Shown here piece by piece: positions 33,169 to 42,528 of a stretch of 64,000 nucleotides of DNA (within the stretch, counting starts at the first letter, position 1; each line of letters starts with the position of its first letter). Both the position numbers and the translations under genes were made by a program. Source of the DNA: Muribaculaceae bacterium (GTDB lineage Bacteria; Bacteroidota; Bacteroidia; Bacteroidales; Muribaculaceae). The notes beneath the pieces are model-generated. The model was not told the origin of the DNA. It searched no databases and worked only from the letters and a program-made list of their open reading frames with translations. The DNA is taken from assembly GCA_017405965.1 (NCBI GenBank), contig JAFQZK010000037.1:1-64000 (forward strand), written 5' to 3'.

Positions 33169-33843
33169 ATGAAATATAGTTTAAGATATCTGTTCATCAT
33201 GGTGGTTGTGGCATTGTGCTCGCTGAACTGCAATGCCGAGGAGACCACGCCCAACGACACGGTCTATTTCTACGACACGTGGCAACAATTGTTTGATAAG
33301 GAGCCCATGGGATTCAGTGTCAACCCGCCCTTATTCGCCCTCACGCCTTACGAGGTTTATTTTGACACGGGTGACTACGATCTCGACGAAATGATGTTGA
33401 GAAACCACCTTGCCATGTCGTTGGGCGACAGCATTATGCTCATGAGCAGTCAATACCTCAAGAAGAATTTCAAGGGCGATGCCAAGAGTCTTGAAGGCTT
33501 TGTCCCAGTATATTTCAATGAGAAGACAGCGTTTCTCACCTTTCAAAGCATGTCGCTGAGAGATATCTTATTCGGGAAAAGCCTCAATGATGAAGAGACA
33601 AAATACACTGTCGAATTTTACTATATCGACTTTGTCAATCGTGAGGTCAGAAGAGTCACCCCCAGCTGTCTGAGCGAGTTGCTTGAGGATTATCACGACT
33701 TGCAGATGCGCTACGAGGGCATGAAGGACTACAAGAAACAACACATCATCCAGGACTACTTCTACAAATATGTGGACAGGGCCAGCCAAGACTTCATGCG
33801 TCCCTACATCCTTGACCTGGTTGAGAGCTACCCTGTCGAATAA
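33169..33843 (+). CDS. Exported protein of unknown function (paralogue B, possibly DUF6563)
   Basis: A 224-aa tandem paralogue of the preceding gene. Signal peptide (1-24, ending CNAE), then NDTVYFYDTWQQLF, YEVYFDTGDYDLDEMM, SLGDSIMLMSSQYLKKNFKGDAKS, VEFYYIDFVNREVRRVT and the shared C-terminal DYHDLQMRYEGMKDYKK block. The two copies diverge in the first 60 mature residues but are close at the nucleotide level in the last 150 bp, which suggests a fairly recent duplication or gene conversion at the 3' end. It lies 31 bp after copy A and 14 bp before the binding-protein gene. Function unknown. Confidence 0.65.
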   Translation: MKYSLRYLFIMVVVALCSLNCNAEETTPNDTVYFYDTWQQLFDKEPMGFSVNPPLFALTPYEVYFDTGDYDLDEMMLRNHLAMSLGDSIMLMSSQYLKKNFKGDAKSLEGFVPVYFNEKTAFLTFQSMSLRDILFGKSLNDEETKYTVEFYYIDFVNREVRRVTPSCLSELLEDYHDLQMRYEGMKDYKKQHIIQDYFYKYVDRASQDFMRPYILDLVESYPVE

Positions 33844-33857
33844 TTTCAATTATCATA

Positions 33858-34976
33858 ATGAGAAGATTCCTGCTGTTAACCCTACTCCTCCCCACCCTGC
33901 TGCTGACCGCCTGTTTCAGGAACGGAAACGGCGCGGGCAAGGCCCTTGACACCAGAGACTCGGTGATCACGGCAGCCAAATTGCTGTCGATGCAGCGCAT
34001 GGCCGATTACACGCTGGTCACTGTGGGCGACCCGTGGAAAGGCGGCGTGCTGCACCGCTATGTGCTGGTGCCCCGTGACGCCGAGCTGCCCAAGAACCTG
34101 CCCGAGGGCACCGTGGTGCGCACCCCTATCGGACGCGCGCTGGTCTATTCGTCGGTGCACACTAGTCTGCTCGACGAGTTGGGTGCCATCGGTGCCGTGC
34201 GCGGTGTGGTCGACAGTCAATATTTCATCGATACTGTCATCGTTCAAGGTCTAGAGTGCGGATTCATCGCCGATTGCGGCAACTCGATGAATCCCACGGT
34301 TGAGAAAGTCATCGACATACAGCCTGACGCCATCTTGCTGTCACCCTACCAGGATGCCAGCTACGGCCAGATCGCCAACCTGGGCATCCCCATCATCGAG
34401 TGCGCCGACTACCTGGAATATGACCCGCTGGGACGCGCCGAATGGGTGAAATTCTACGGCGAACTGGTGGGCAAGCGTGCCGAAGCCGACAGCCTGTACA
34501 ACGTCGTTGTCACCGCCTATAACGACATGAAGCAGAAAGCCGCAGGGGCCAAGAGCCACCCCACCGTCGTGACCGAGATGGTTATCAGCGGCGTGTGGAA
34601 CGTGCCCGGCGGACAGAGCTACATGGCCAGCATCCTGAGCGATGCCGGCGGCAAGTACCTGTGGGCCGATGACAAAAATACCGGGTCGCTGGCGCTGGAT
34701 TTCAACCAAGTTCTTGCCGTAGCCCATGATGCCGACTACTGGTTCATCAAGTGGACCAACATCAACTCACTCAAGGACCTGCAAGGGGCCTACGACCTGA
34801 ACAAGGAGATGGCGGCTTTCAAGAACAAGCGCGTGTATGTGTGCGACACCGACAAGAGCCGCTTCTTTGACCGCATCCCCTTCCACCCCGAGGTGCTGCT
34901 GCGTGAGTTCTCGGCCATCCTGCACCCCGAGTTGTTTCCCGATTACCAAAACCAGATGTATCACCACATTGACTGA
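33858..34976 (+). CDS. ABC importer substrate-binding lipoprotein (FecB/BtuF type)
   Basis: A 372-aa lipoprotein (lipobox LLTAC, C19) of the Fe3+-siderophore/cobalamin-binding fold: two lobes joined by a long helix. Typical pieces are RALVYSSVHTSLLDELGAIGAVRGVVD, IDIQPDAILLSPYQD, the linking helix region RAEWVKFYGELVGKRAEADSLYN, and VTEMVISGVWNVPGG. It captures an iron complex, haem or B12-like ligand for the permease encoded next. The ligand cannot be read from the sequence. It lies 14 bp after paralogue B and 7 bp before the permease. Confidence 0.87.
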   Translation: MRRFLLLTLLLPTLLLTACFRNGNGAGKALDTRDSVITAAKLLSMQRMADYTLVTVGDPWKGGVLHRYVLVPRDAELPKNLPEGTVVRTPIGRALVYSSVHTSLLDELGAIGAVRGVVDSQYFIDTVIVQGLECGFIADCGNSMNPTVEKVIDIQPDAILLSPYQDASYGQIANLGIPIIECADYLEYDPLGRAEWVKFYGELVGKRAEADSLYNVVVTAYNDMKQKAAGAKSHPTVVTEMVISGVWNVPGGQSYMASILSDAGGKYLWADDKNTGSLALDFNQVLAVAHDADYWFIKWTNINSLKDLQGAYDLNKEMAAFKNKRVYVCDTDKSRFFDRIPFHPEVLLREFSAILHPELFPDYQNQMYHHID

Positions 34977-34983
34977 TTCACCG

Positions 34984-36018
34984 ATGACATATCGCCGCTT
35001 CACCATCACCATCATCGCCATGACGGTGCTGCTGGTGTTGCTGGGAGTAGCCTGTCTGCTATTCGGCTCGGTGGACATCCCTGCCGATAAGATAGCCGAC
35101 ATCGTCACCGGCAAGGGCAGTGGCAACAAGGCTTGGGACATCATCATCCTGCAATCACGCATCCCCATGATCATCACCGCTGCACTGGCAGGTGCCGCGT
35201 TGTCCATCTCAGGTTTGCTGTTGCAGACGACTTTCAACAACCCGCTGGCCGGGCCGTCGATACTGGGTGTGTCGTCAGGAGCCGGACTGGGCGTCGCCAT
35301 CGTCATCCTGGCGATGGGCGGTTCGCTGGGCGGCTTGCTGGGAGAGGGAGCCGGCAGTTACATGGCCATCCTGGTGGGAGCGTTGCTCGGTGCCGGCATG
35401 GTGCTGGTCACGCTCATCGCCTTCTCGGCCATCGTGCGCAGCAACACGATGCTGCTCATCATCGGTATTCTCGTGAGCTACTTGACCTCGAGCGTTGTGC
35501 AGCTGCTCAACTCAGTGGCTACCGAGGAAGGCGTGCACAACTATGTGGCATGGGGCTTCGGCAACTTCTCGGGCGTGAGCGCTGCTCAGATGCCCATCTA
35601 TGCCGGTGTCATCATCTTGGCCCTCATCGGCTCGGCCCTCATGGTCAAGCCCTTGAACGCCTTGCTGCTGGGCACACGCTATGCCCGCAATCTGGGCATC
35701 AACGTGTCACGCACGCGCAACAGCCTGCTGCTCATCACCGGCATCTTGACTGCCGTGGTAACGGCCTATTGCGGACCTATCGGCTTTATCGGCCTGGTCG
35801 TGCCGCACATCGCACGCATGTCGCTAGGAACCAGCAACCATGCCCGCCTCGTGCCTGCCACCATTCTGGCAGGGGCCGACATCGCCTTGCTGTGTGCACT
35901 GGTGAGCGTGAACAACCCGCACGGCATCATTCCCATCAACGCCATCACACCCATCATCGGTGTGCCCATCATCCTGTATATCATCCTTAACCGTCGACGC
36001 ATACAATACTTCAACTGA
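34984..36018 (+). CDS. FecCD/BtuC-type ABC importer permease
   Basis: A 344-aa inner-membrane permease with about ten transmembrane helices. FecCD signatures: ILQSRIPMIITAALAGAALSISGLLLQTTFNNPLAGPSILGVSSGAGLG near the N-terminus, GTRYARNLGINVSRTR (the coupling-helix region facing the ATPase), and YCGPIGFIGLVVPHIAR with the C-terminal NPHGIIPINAITPIIGVP. I start it at the ATG at 34984. A longer in-frame start at 34837 would lie inside the binding-protein gene and encodes a non-family, Cys-rich segment. The stop overlaps the ATPase start by one base (TGATG). Confidence 0.92.
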   Translation: MTYRRFTITIIAMTVLLVLLGVACLLFGSVDIPADKIADIVTGKGSGNKAWDIIILQSRIPMIITAALAGAALSISGLLLQTTFNNPLAGPSILGVSSGAGLGVAIVILAMGGSLGGLLGEGAGSYMAILVGALLGAGMVLVTLIAFSAIVRSNTMLLIIGILVSYLTSSVVQLLNSVATEEGVHNYVAWGFGNFSGVSAAQMPIYAGVIILALIGSALMVKPLNALLLGTRYARNLGINVSRTRNSLLLITGILTAVVTAYCGPIGFIGLVVPHIARMSLGTSNHARLVPATILAGADIALLCALVSVNNPHGIIPINAITPIIGVPIILYIILNRRRIQYFN

Positions 36019-36803
36019 TGAACAACGATAACGCCATATTGACAACACATGACCTCTCGGTGGGCTACCGCAACGGGAGCCAGCAAGTGACATTGCTCAG
36101 CGGACTGAATCTCGTCCTGGAGAAAGGTAAACTCGTGGCCCTTTTAGGGCAGAACGGTGCCGGCAAGTCCACCCTGCTGCGCGCCCTCACCTGTGACGAG
36201 CACCCGCTGGACGGCACCATAGAAATCAGCGGCAGGAACATGCATGACATGAGCCAGAAGGACCGTTCGCGCCTCATCGGCCTGGTCTCGACCGAGCGCA
36301 TCCAGGCAGGCGCCCTCACCGTTACCGAACTGGTGGGCCTCGGCCGTCAGCCCCACACGGGATTCCTGGGCAGACTCGACGACGAAGACCGCAAGATCGT
36401 TCATCAGTCAATGGTCGATGCCGGCATCATCGGCAAAGCCAATGAGTACATGGCTTCGCTGAGCGACGGCGAGCGGCAGAAGGCCATGATTGCCCGTGCA
36501 CTGGCTCAACAGACGCCCATCATCATCCTCGACGAGCCCACGGCCTTCCTCGATGTCGCCAGCCGCATCGAGACGATGCGCCTGCTGCAGACCCTCGCCC
36601 ACGAGCGCGGCAAGGCCGTCCTCCTCTCCAGTCACGACATCTCCCAGTCACTGATGCTAGCCGACGAACTGTGGCTCATCACCACCGACCGCCAGGTGCT
36701 CACCGGCACCCCCAAGAAACTGATTGCCGACGGAGCCATGGACCACCTGTTCACCAACCGCTCCATCCACTTCAACCACGACATCCTCGACTACTCCTTT
36801 TAG
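36018..36803 (+). CDS. ABC importer ATP-binding protein (FepC/BtuD type)
   Basis: A 261-aa ATPase that drives the importer. Walker A GQNGAGKSTLL, the Q-loop region IGLVSTERIQ, a signature reading LSDGERQKAMIARALAQ (D in place of the usual G in LSGGE, a common variant), Walker B IIILDEPTAFLD and the H-loop SSHDISQS are present. The start shares a base with the permease stop. It closes the operon that begins at 31061, and a hairpin follows 40 bp later. Confidence 0.93.
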   Translation: MNNDNAILTTHDLSVGYRNGSQQVTLLSGLNLVLEKGKLVALLGQNGAGKSTLLRALTCDEHPLDGTIEISGRNMHDMSQKDRSRLIGLVSTERIQAGALTVTELVGLGRQPHTGFLGRLDDEDRKIVHQSMVDAGIIGKANEYMASLSDGERQKAMIARALAQQTPIIILDEPTAFLDVASRIETMRLLQTLAHERGKAVLLSSHDISQSLMLADELWLITTDRQVLTGTPKKLIADGAMDHLFTNRSIHFNHDILDYSF

Positions 36804-36842
36804 TAGGATTTTTCATGCTTCTTGTGTTACTTTTTCAATAAA

Positions 36843-36863
36843 CCGAAAACCATAAGTTTTCGG
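36843..36863. terminator. Hairpin after the ABC operon
   Basis: CCGAAAAC (36843-36850) and GTTTTCGG (36856-36863) form a perfect 8-bp stem with a 5-nt loop. A T-rich stretch follows only weakly. Confidence 0.55.
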
Positions 36864-36984
36864 GATTTGCTATTGTTTTCGGTAGTCAACTCTTCATTTA
36901 GCCCAAGAGCAACATAACTGTCTGTATAAAAGCATTTTAGCATAAACACAGAGCACACCCGAGGGGCATTTTTCGGGCTGAAAA

Positions 36985-37016
36985 TTTGGTCAATTCAGAA
37001 GTTTATCATACCTTTG
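36985..37016 (+). promoter_or_regulatory. Promoter for the 3D-domain gene
   Basis: TTTG (36985-36988), a 20-bp spacer, TACCTTTG (37009-37016), then CACC. The ATG follows 27 bp later. Confidence 0.75.
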
Positions 37017-37043
37017 CACCAACGAACCAATTACTAACAACTT

Positions 37044-37436
37044 ATGCTAAAACGATTTTTATTAGCTCTTGCTGTTGTAATTGCTGTGTCTGCCATGGGG
37101 CAGGATTATAAACTGCATGCCACCAAATATCACCCTGGACAGGGCGGTGCTGGTTGGGTAACAGCAAGTGGAGACCGAATCAATTATGATAAGTTGAAAA
37201 ACTATCAGATTCGATGGGTCGCACTCTCACCGGACATGTTTCACAAGCATGGCTTCAAGATGGGAGATGTGATTATTGTAGAGAGTGAGTCCACTCCTTC
37301 GATCAATGGTGAGTGGATAGTGAAGGACAAGATGAGTCCACGCTTGAGCAAGCGCATCGACTTCCTCACTCCGCGAGGTGACAAGTACAACTTCCGCAAC
37401 GGAGCGGTCACCATTCGCAAGAAGAAAAAAGATTGA
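37044..37436 (+). CDS. Exported 3D-domain (double-psi beta-barrel) protein
   Basis: A 130-aa protein with a signal peptide (about 1-19, ending AMGQ). A single 3D/RlpA-like double-psi barrel follows: LHATKYHPGQGGAGWVTASGD, then IRWVALSPDMF, MGDVIIVES and INGEWIVKDKMSPRLSKRIDFL, with the aspartates expected in the domain. 3D domains occur in lytic transglycosylases and cell-wall proteins. Here it stands alone without a catalytic partner and ends in a basic KKKKD tail. Codon use looks more A+T-rich than in neighbouring genes. A convergent terminator separates it from the S41 cluster. Confidence 0.75.
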   Translation: MLKRFLLALAVVIAVSAMGQDYKLHATKYHPGQGGAGWVTASGDRINYDKLKNYQIRWVALSPDMFHKHGFKMGDVIIVESESTPSINGEWIVKDKMSPRLSKRIDFLTPRGDKYNFRNGAVTIRKKKKD

Positions 37437-37476
37437 ACTCTGAAAGAAACCTCCTGAGGTTCTAGAAAAGAAACAT

Positions 37477-37515
37477 GATTGGGACGGGACAGATCACCTC
37501 TGCCTCGTCCCGATC
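37477..37515. terminator. Bidirectional terminator
   Basis: GATTGGGACG (37477-37486) pairs with CGTCCCGATC (37506-37515) with one G-T pair. It lies between the converging 3D-domain gene and the S41 protease cluster and can serve both. Confidence 0.75.
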
Positions 37516-37538
37516 GTTTATATCGTGCGATAAAGCGG

Positions 37539-39164
37539 CTAATCGGTGATCGGGATTGCGGCCTTGTGACGGTTAAGGGCTTTGAGAGCCTCTTGGACGG
37601 TTTTGTCGTTACGGTTCACGATGGCGGAATAGGCCTCTGGGCCGAAGATGTCGTGGGCGATAATTGACTTAATCTTGGTCAAAATCAAATCATGAGAATG
37701 GTTGATATAGTACCATCGCGGAGCTATGCCATTGGCTGCGGCAAAACTGGCAAATTCTTTAATCAGATCGTTGTCAATAGGGGTTGTGCGCAGGAATTGC
37801 TTGTAATCGCTCATTTGCTTAAGTGTCTTGCGGTTTTTCTCACAATAGGTGAAGGCAAAACGCTGCAATAGGCCAGCATTATCAACATCTTTGAAGTACT
37901 TGTTGATCCCTGCCGTGTCTCGAGCAACAAAGACGTCGGGGATAATGCCACCCCCGCCATAAACAGTTCGGCCATGTCGTGTAGTAAATGGGCGGCTTTT
38001 GTCTATCCTGATGCTATCTTTGTTGAAGAATTCGCCGTGCTTGACGCGCTCCAGCAGTTCGTCTTCATAAAAGCGGGTTTCATGATAATTGTAATTCTTT
38101 TGGATGCAGCGGCCGCTTGGGGTATAGTAGCGGGCGACAGCCAAACGCAGGATGCTGCTGTCGGGTAGGATGAAGTCATTCTGCACCAATCCCTTACCAA
38201 AGGAGCGACGCCCCACAATGAGGGCACGGTCGTTGTCCTGCAAGGCACCTGCAAAAATCTCACTGGCACTGGCGCTATACTCATCGATAAGGACAGCAAG
38301 CTCTACATTCTGGAATTTTCCTTTTCCATCACTGTTGAATGGCTGATTGTATTGCTTGCGCCTACCGCGTGTTGTGACGATAGTTCGTTTTGCCGGCAAG
38401 AACTCGTTGGCCATGAGCACCGCAGTTTCCATATAGCCTCCACCATTGCCTCTCAAGTCTATCATAAAGCGCTTGGCCCCTTGGGCTTGCAGTTGGGTTA
38501 ATGCCTGAACAAATTCGTTATAAGTGTTACGCTCAAACTGGTTGACCTTAATATAGCCCGTGTTCTTGTCAAGCAAGTAGTAGGAATCAAGAGTTCTCTT
38601 TATAATCCTGTTGCGAGTCACTGTGAAGTCAAGAATCTTGGGATAGCCAGGGCGCAGCACACTCAACGTGACCGTGCTACCGTTAGGCCCACTCAAGAGT
38701 TTGAATATCTCACCTGAGGATTTATTGATGTTGGCGGTTGGTTGCCCGTCAATCTTCACGATACAGTCACCAGGCAGGATGCCGGCAATATCGCTTGGAC
38801 CAGCGGGAACAATGCATTCAACATGGACAGTGTCGTTGAAGATGATGAAGACGATGCCGATATCGGGAATCACGCCATCAGTTCTCTCTCGGGGAATCTT
38901 TGAATTATGGCTATCAAAATAACTGGTATGAGGGTCAAGACCTTTCAACATTAAGGGTATGCTCCTCTCAATGAGTTGATCAGGGTTAAGGGAATCCACA
39001 TACTCGCCCAAGATAAGGTCAATAATGGCCTTGACTTTAGGATTTCTGGCTTCTTGAGTGGCTTTTGGAACTACATTTACATGATGAAAGTCGATGAGCA
39101 GGCCCGCCACAAATGCAGCCACGGCAATAGCTATTGTTAACCAGATGGGCGTGCTCCTTTTCAT
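37539..39164 (-). CDS. S41 family C-terminal processing protease (copy 1 of 3)
   Basis: A 541-aa protease with an N-terminal membrane anchor (about 8-25). A PDZ domain (about 95-190) carries SDIAGILPGDCIVKIDGQP, and the peptidase domain carries MIDLRGNGGGYMETAV. The nucleophile serine sits in IDEYSASASEIFAGAL and the lysine, 25 residues later, in RRSFGKGLVQ. A C-terminal helical region includes TYCEKNRKTLKQMSDYKQFL. It trims or degrades periplasmic proteins from the C-terminus. It is the last of three tandem homologues (11 bp after copy 2). Its codons look more A+T-rich than those of copies 2 and 3, so it may be the older or a separately acquired member. Confidence 0.9.
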   Translation of the reverse strand: MKRSTPIWLTIAIAVAAFVAGLLIDFHHVNVVPKATQEARNPKVKAIIDLILGEYVDSLNPDQLIERSIPLMLKGLDPHTSYFDSHNSKIPRERTDGVIPDIGIVFIIFNDTVHVECIVPAGPSDIAGILPGDCIVKIDGQPTANINKSSGEIFKLLSGPNGSTVTLSVLRPGYPKILDFTVTRNRIIKRTLDSYYLLDKNTGYIKVNQFERNTYNEFVQALTQLQAQGAKRFMIDLRGNGGGYMETAVLMANEFLPAKRTIVTTRGRRKQYNQPFNSDGKGKFQNVELAVLIDEYSASASEIFAGALQDNDRALIVGRRSFGKGLVQNDFILPDSSILRLAVARYYTPSGRCIQKNYNYHETRFYEDELLERVKHGEFFNKDSIRIDKSRPFTTRHGRTVYGGGGIIPDVFVARDTAGINKYFKDVDNAGLLQRFAFTYCEKNRKTLKQMSDYKQFLRTTPIDNDLIKEFASFAAANGIAPRWYYINHSHDLILTKIKSIIAHDIFGPEAYSAIVNRNDKTVQEALKALNRHKAAIPITD

Positions 39165-39175
39165 TTGTCTATTTC

Positions 39176-40795
39176 TCAGTCGGTGATCGGGAATGCGGCC
39201 TTGTGGGCGTTCAATGCCTTGAGTGCTGCCAGAACGGTATTGTCTTGCCTGTTCACGATGGGATAGAAGGCCTGGTTGCCGAAGATGTCTCGGGCGATCA
39301 AGGCCTTGAGATTGGTCACGATCACATCACGGGACTGGTTGATGTAGTACCAGCGCGGGGCGACACCGTTACGGGCGGCATAATCGACGAAATCCTTGAG
39401 GAGGACGTCGTCGCCGGGCGCCGTATTCAAGAACTGCTTGTAGTCTTCAAGCTTGTTGAGCACTGCACGGTTTTTGTTGCAGTAATAGAACGCATAGCGC
39501 TGCAATAAGCCAGCGTTGGCCACCTCGATATAGTAGCTTGACAATCCCGTCGTGTCGCGAGCCACGAAGATGTCAGGCACGATGCCACCGCCGCCATAGA
39601 CCGTGCGGCCATACAGCGTGTTGAACACCTGGCTCTTGTCGATCTTCATGCTGTCGCGGCTGTAGAGTTCACCGTTCAGGTAACGCTCCAGCACCTCTTT
39701 CTCGTAACTGAGCATTCCCTCCTTGTAATCCTTCTGGATGCAACGGCCACTGGGCGTGTAGTAACGCGCTGTGGTCAAGCGGATAGCGCTGTTATCGGGC
39801 AGCATGAACTCCTTTTGAACCAGTCCCTTGCCAAACGAACGGCAGCCCACGATCAAGCCACGGTCGTTGTCCTGCAAGGCGCCCGCAAAAATCTCGCTGG
39901 CGCTGGCGCTGAATTCATCGATAAGCACGGCCACTTCGGCATCCTGGAACGAGCCGTTGCCGTCGCTCCACACCTCGCCGTCATCGTGCTTGTAACGCCC
40001 CTTGGTGAACACAATGGGCTGATCGGCGGGCAAGAACTCGTTGACCATCAGTACGGCCATTTCCATGAAACCGCCACCGTTGCCGCGCAGGTCGATCAAG
40101 TAACGCTCGGCGCCCTCGTCGGCGAGGCTGGCCATGGCCGTGATGAACTCGTCGTAGGTGTGACGACCGAACTGATTGATCTTGATATAGCCCGTGGCAT
40201 TGTCAATCATGTAATAGGTATCGACCGAATTCACGGGGATATCACCTCGCGTCACGGTAAAGGTGAGCAACTTGCTGGTGTTCTGGCGCTTGATGCCCAG
40301 TTTCACCTTGGTGCCCTTGTCGCCACGCAGGCGTTTCATCACCTCGCTGTTGGTCATCTTGGAACCCGTGGCTACCGAATCATCGATCATGACAATCTGG
40401 TCACCGGCCATGAGTCCCACCTTCTCGCTGGGACCGCCGGGAATGACCTCCACCACGCCGATGGTGTCATTGACCATCATGAACGAGATGCCGATGCCGC
40501 TGAACGAGCCGTTCAGGTCATCGGTAGCGGCCTTCAGGTCCTCGGCAGTGAAATAACTCGTGTGCGGGTCCAGATTGCTCAAAATCTCGGGGATGCTCAA
40601 CTCGATGAGGTCGTGCAGATTGGTCGTATCCACATAGTCGGTCGCTATCAGGTTGAGGATAGCGTTGAGCTTGCGGTCGTTCTCGGCAACCTTGTTGTTA
40701 TTCGAGAAACGGCTACCAAAGAAGATACCCGTCACCAACGCTATCGCGAGGGCGAGGGGAAGCCAGATGAATTGACGTTTGGGCCGTGTGTTCAT
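39176..40795 (-). CDS. S41 family C-terminal processing protease (copy 2 of 3)
   Basis: A 539-aa homologue of its two neighbours with the same order: N-terminal anchor (about 8-27), helical region with NLDPHTSYFTAEDLKA, PDZ with SEKVGLMAGDQIVMIDD, and peptidase core with the serine in DEFSASASEIF and the lysine in CRSFGKGLVQ. I start it at the ATG at 40795 (MNTRPKRQFIW). The earlier in-frame ATG at 40834 would overlap copy 3 and adds residues absent from the homologues. It is 10 bp from copy 3 and 11 bp from copy 1. Confidence 0.9.
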   Translation of the reverse strand: MNTRPKRQFIWLPLALAIALVTGIFFGSRFSNNNKVAENDRKLNAILNLIATDYVDTTNLHDLIELSIPEILSNLDPHTSYFTAEDLKAATDDLNGSFSGIGISFMMVNDTIGVVEVIPGGPSEKVGLMAGDQIVMIDDSVATGSKMTNSEVMKRLRGDKGTKVKLGIKRQNTSKLLTFTVTRGDIPVNSVDTYYMIDNATGYIKINQFGRHTYDEFITAMASLADEGAERYLIDLRGNGGGFMEMAVLMVNEFLPADQPIVFTKGRYKHDDGEVWSDGNGSFQDAEVAVLIDEFSASASEIFAGALQDNDRGLIVGCRSFGKGLVQKEFMLPDNSAIRLTTARYYTPSGRCIQKDYKEGMLSYEKEVLERYLNGELYSRDSMKIDKSQVFNTLYGRTVYGGGGIVPDIFVARDTTGLSSYYIEVANAGLLQRYAFYYCNKNRAVLNKLEDYKQFLNTAPGDDVLLKDFVDYAARNGVAPRWYYINQSRDVIVTNLKALIARDIFGNQAFYPIVNRQDNTVLAALKALNAHKAAFPITD

Positions 40796-40805
40796 ATCTC
40801 TCGTG

Positions 40806-42503
40806 TTACAGTTGCCAGTGTTTCTTGATATCACTCAATAACCCACGTCGTTGGGCTATTGATTTGAGTTCCAGATTCTCGGTTATCGGGAAGACTGCCT
40901 TGTGCTTGTTCAGCGCTTTCAGGGCCTGCTGCACAGTCTTGTCGTTGCGATTAAGGATGGGATAATAGGCCTGGGTCCCGAAGACATCCCTTGCAATCAG
41001 CGCTTTGAGCTTGGTCACGATCACATCGCGGGAGATGTTGATATAGTACCAACGCGGAACGACGCCGTTCTCCTCAGCAAAATCGGCAAACATATTGATC
41101 AGTTCTTCATCGCTGGGAGCCATGCGCAAGAACTGCTTGTAATCGGTCATCTTGTTGAGCGACTCACGATTGTCGTTGATATAGGAGAATGCGAACTGCT
41201 GCAACAGGCCGGCGTTGTCAACGTCGATGTAGTAGCCGGTCACTCCGCTGGTGTCGCGCGGCACAAAAACGTCGGGCACGATGCCACCGCCACCATAGAC
41301 GATGCGACCGTGGGCCGTGGTGAACATCTGGTTGGTATCGACCCTGATGCTGTCGCTGTAGTCCATCTCGCCATGCCTGTAGCGCTCCACCAGTTCATTG
41401 TCATACTCGGCATTGAAGCCGCGTCTGAAGTCCTTCTGGATACAACGTCCGCTGGGCGTGTAGTAACGCGCTGTCGTCAAGCGTATGGCGCTGCTGTCGG
41501 GCAGGATGAACTCTTTCTGCACCAGTGCCTTGCCATAGGAACGGCAGCCCACGATCAGGCCACGGTCGTTGTCCTGCAAGGCACCGGCGAAGATCTCGCT
41601 GGCGCTGGCGCTGAACTCATCGATGAGCACAGCCACCTCTACATCCTGGTACTTACCCGTGCCATCGCTCCAGGCCTCGTTGTCATCGCGCTTGTACCGG
41701 CCGTGAATGCTGACGATCAACTCGTCGGCGGGCAAGAACTCGTTGGCCATGCGCAAGGCCATCTCCACAAATCCGCCGCTGTTACCGCGCAGGTCGATCA
41801 TATAGCGCTTGGCACCCTCATCGCTGAGGCTCGCCATGGCCGTCATGAACTCCTCATAAGTATTGCGTCCGAACTGGGTGATCTTGATATAGCCCGTGTT
41901 CTTGTCCAGCATATAGTGGGCGGCGACGGTATTCTGGGGGATGGGACCGCGCGTGACAGTGAATGCAAATGTCTTGTTGCCGTGATGGCGCTTGACACCG
42001 AGCTTCACCGTGCTGCCCTTGGGGCCGCGCAGACGCTTCATGACGCCCCCCTTGGTGATTCGCTCACCGACGGTTGTCGTGTCGTCGATCGACACGATGC
42101 GGTCACCGGCCATCAAACCCACCTTGGCACCGGGTCCACCGGGAATCACCTCGACAATGACGACAGTATCCTTCATCAAGTCGAACTGGATGCCGATGTC
42201 ACACATCGAGCCGGTCTGGTTCTCAGCCATCGTGCGCAGTTTAAGTTCCTCGGCAGTGATGTAGGTGGTGTGGGGATCAAGATTGCTCAAGATTTCGGGG
42301 ATGCTCATCTCTACCAGATCATTCAGGTTGGTGGAGTCCACATAATCCTGATTGATGAGGCTCAAGATGGCATTCACCTTGCGGTCATTGTCGGCGATAT
42401 AGGTGTTGGGCGAGATGTGGTTACCTATCAACAAGCCCACAACCACCGCCACCGATATGGCGAAGGGAATCCAAATTGGATGACGTGTGTACTTTTCCTT
42501 CAT
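40806..42503 (-). CDS. S41 family C-terminal processing protease (copy 3 of 3)
   Basis: A 565-aa S41 protease, first of the three in transcription order. Anchor helix about 10-27, PDZ with AKVGLMAGDRIVSIDDTT (about 126-143), conserved MIDLRGNSGGFVEMAL (235-250), nucleophile S300 and general base K325, the same 25-residue spacing as in algal D1 protease. It differs from copies 1 and 2 by a C-terminal extension of about 20 residues past the shared HKAVFPITE. It lies 25 bp after the dCMP deaminase gene and is expected to share its promoter. Confidence 0.9.
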   Translation of the reverse strand: MKEKYTRHPIWIPFAISVAVVVGLLIGNHISPNTYIADNDRKVNAILSLINQDYVDSTNLNDLVEMSIPEILSNLDPHTTYITAEELKLRTMAENQTGSMCDIGIQFDLMKDTVVIVEVIPGGPGAKVGLMAGDRIVSIDDTTTVGERITKGGVMKRLRGPKGSTVKLGVKRHHGNKTFAFTVTRGPIPQNTVAAHYMLDKNTGYIKITQFGRNTYEEFMTAMASLSDEGAKRYMIDLRGNSGGFVEMALRMANEFLPADELIVSIHGRYKRDDNEAWSDGTGKYQDVEVAVLIDEFSASASEIFAGALQDNDRGLIVGCRSYGKALVQKEFILPDSSAIRLTTARYYTPSGRCIQKDFRRGFNAEYDNELVERYRHGEMDYSDSIRVDTNQMFTTAHGRIVYGGGGIVPDVFVPRDTSGVTGYYIDVDNAGLLQQFAFSYINDNRESLNKMTDYKQFLRMAPSDEELINMFADFAEENGVVPRWYYINISRDVIVTKLKALIARDVFGTQAYYPILNRNDKTVQQALKALNKHKAVFPITENLELKSIAQRRGLLSDIKKHWQL

Positions 42504-42528
42504 TGCGGCCGTAAGAATCCCGATGAGT

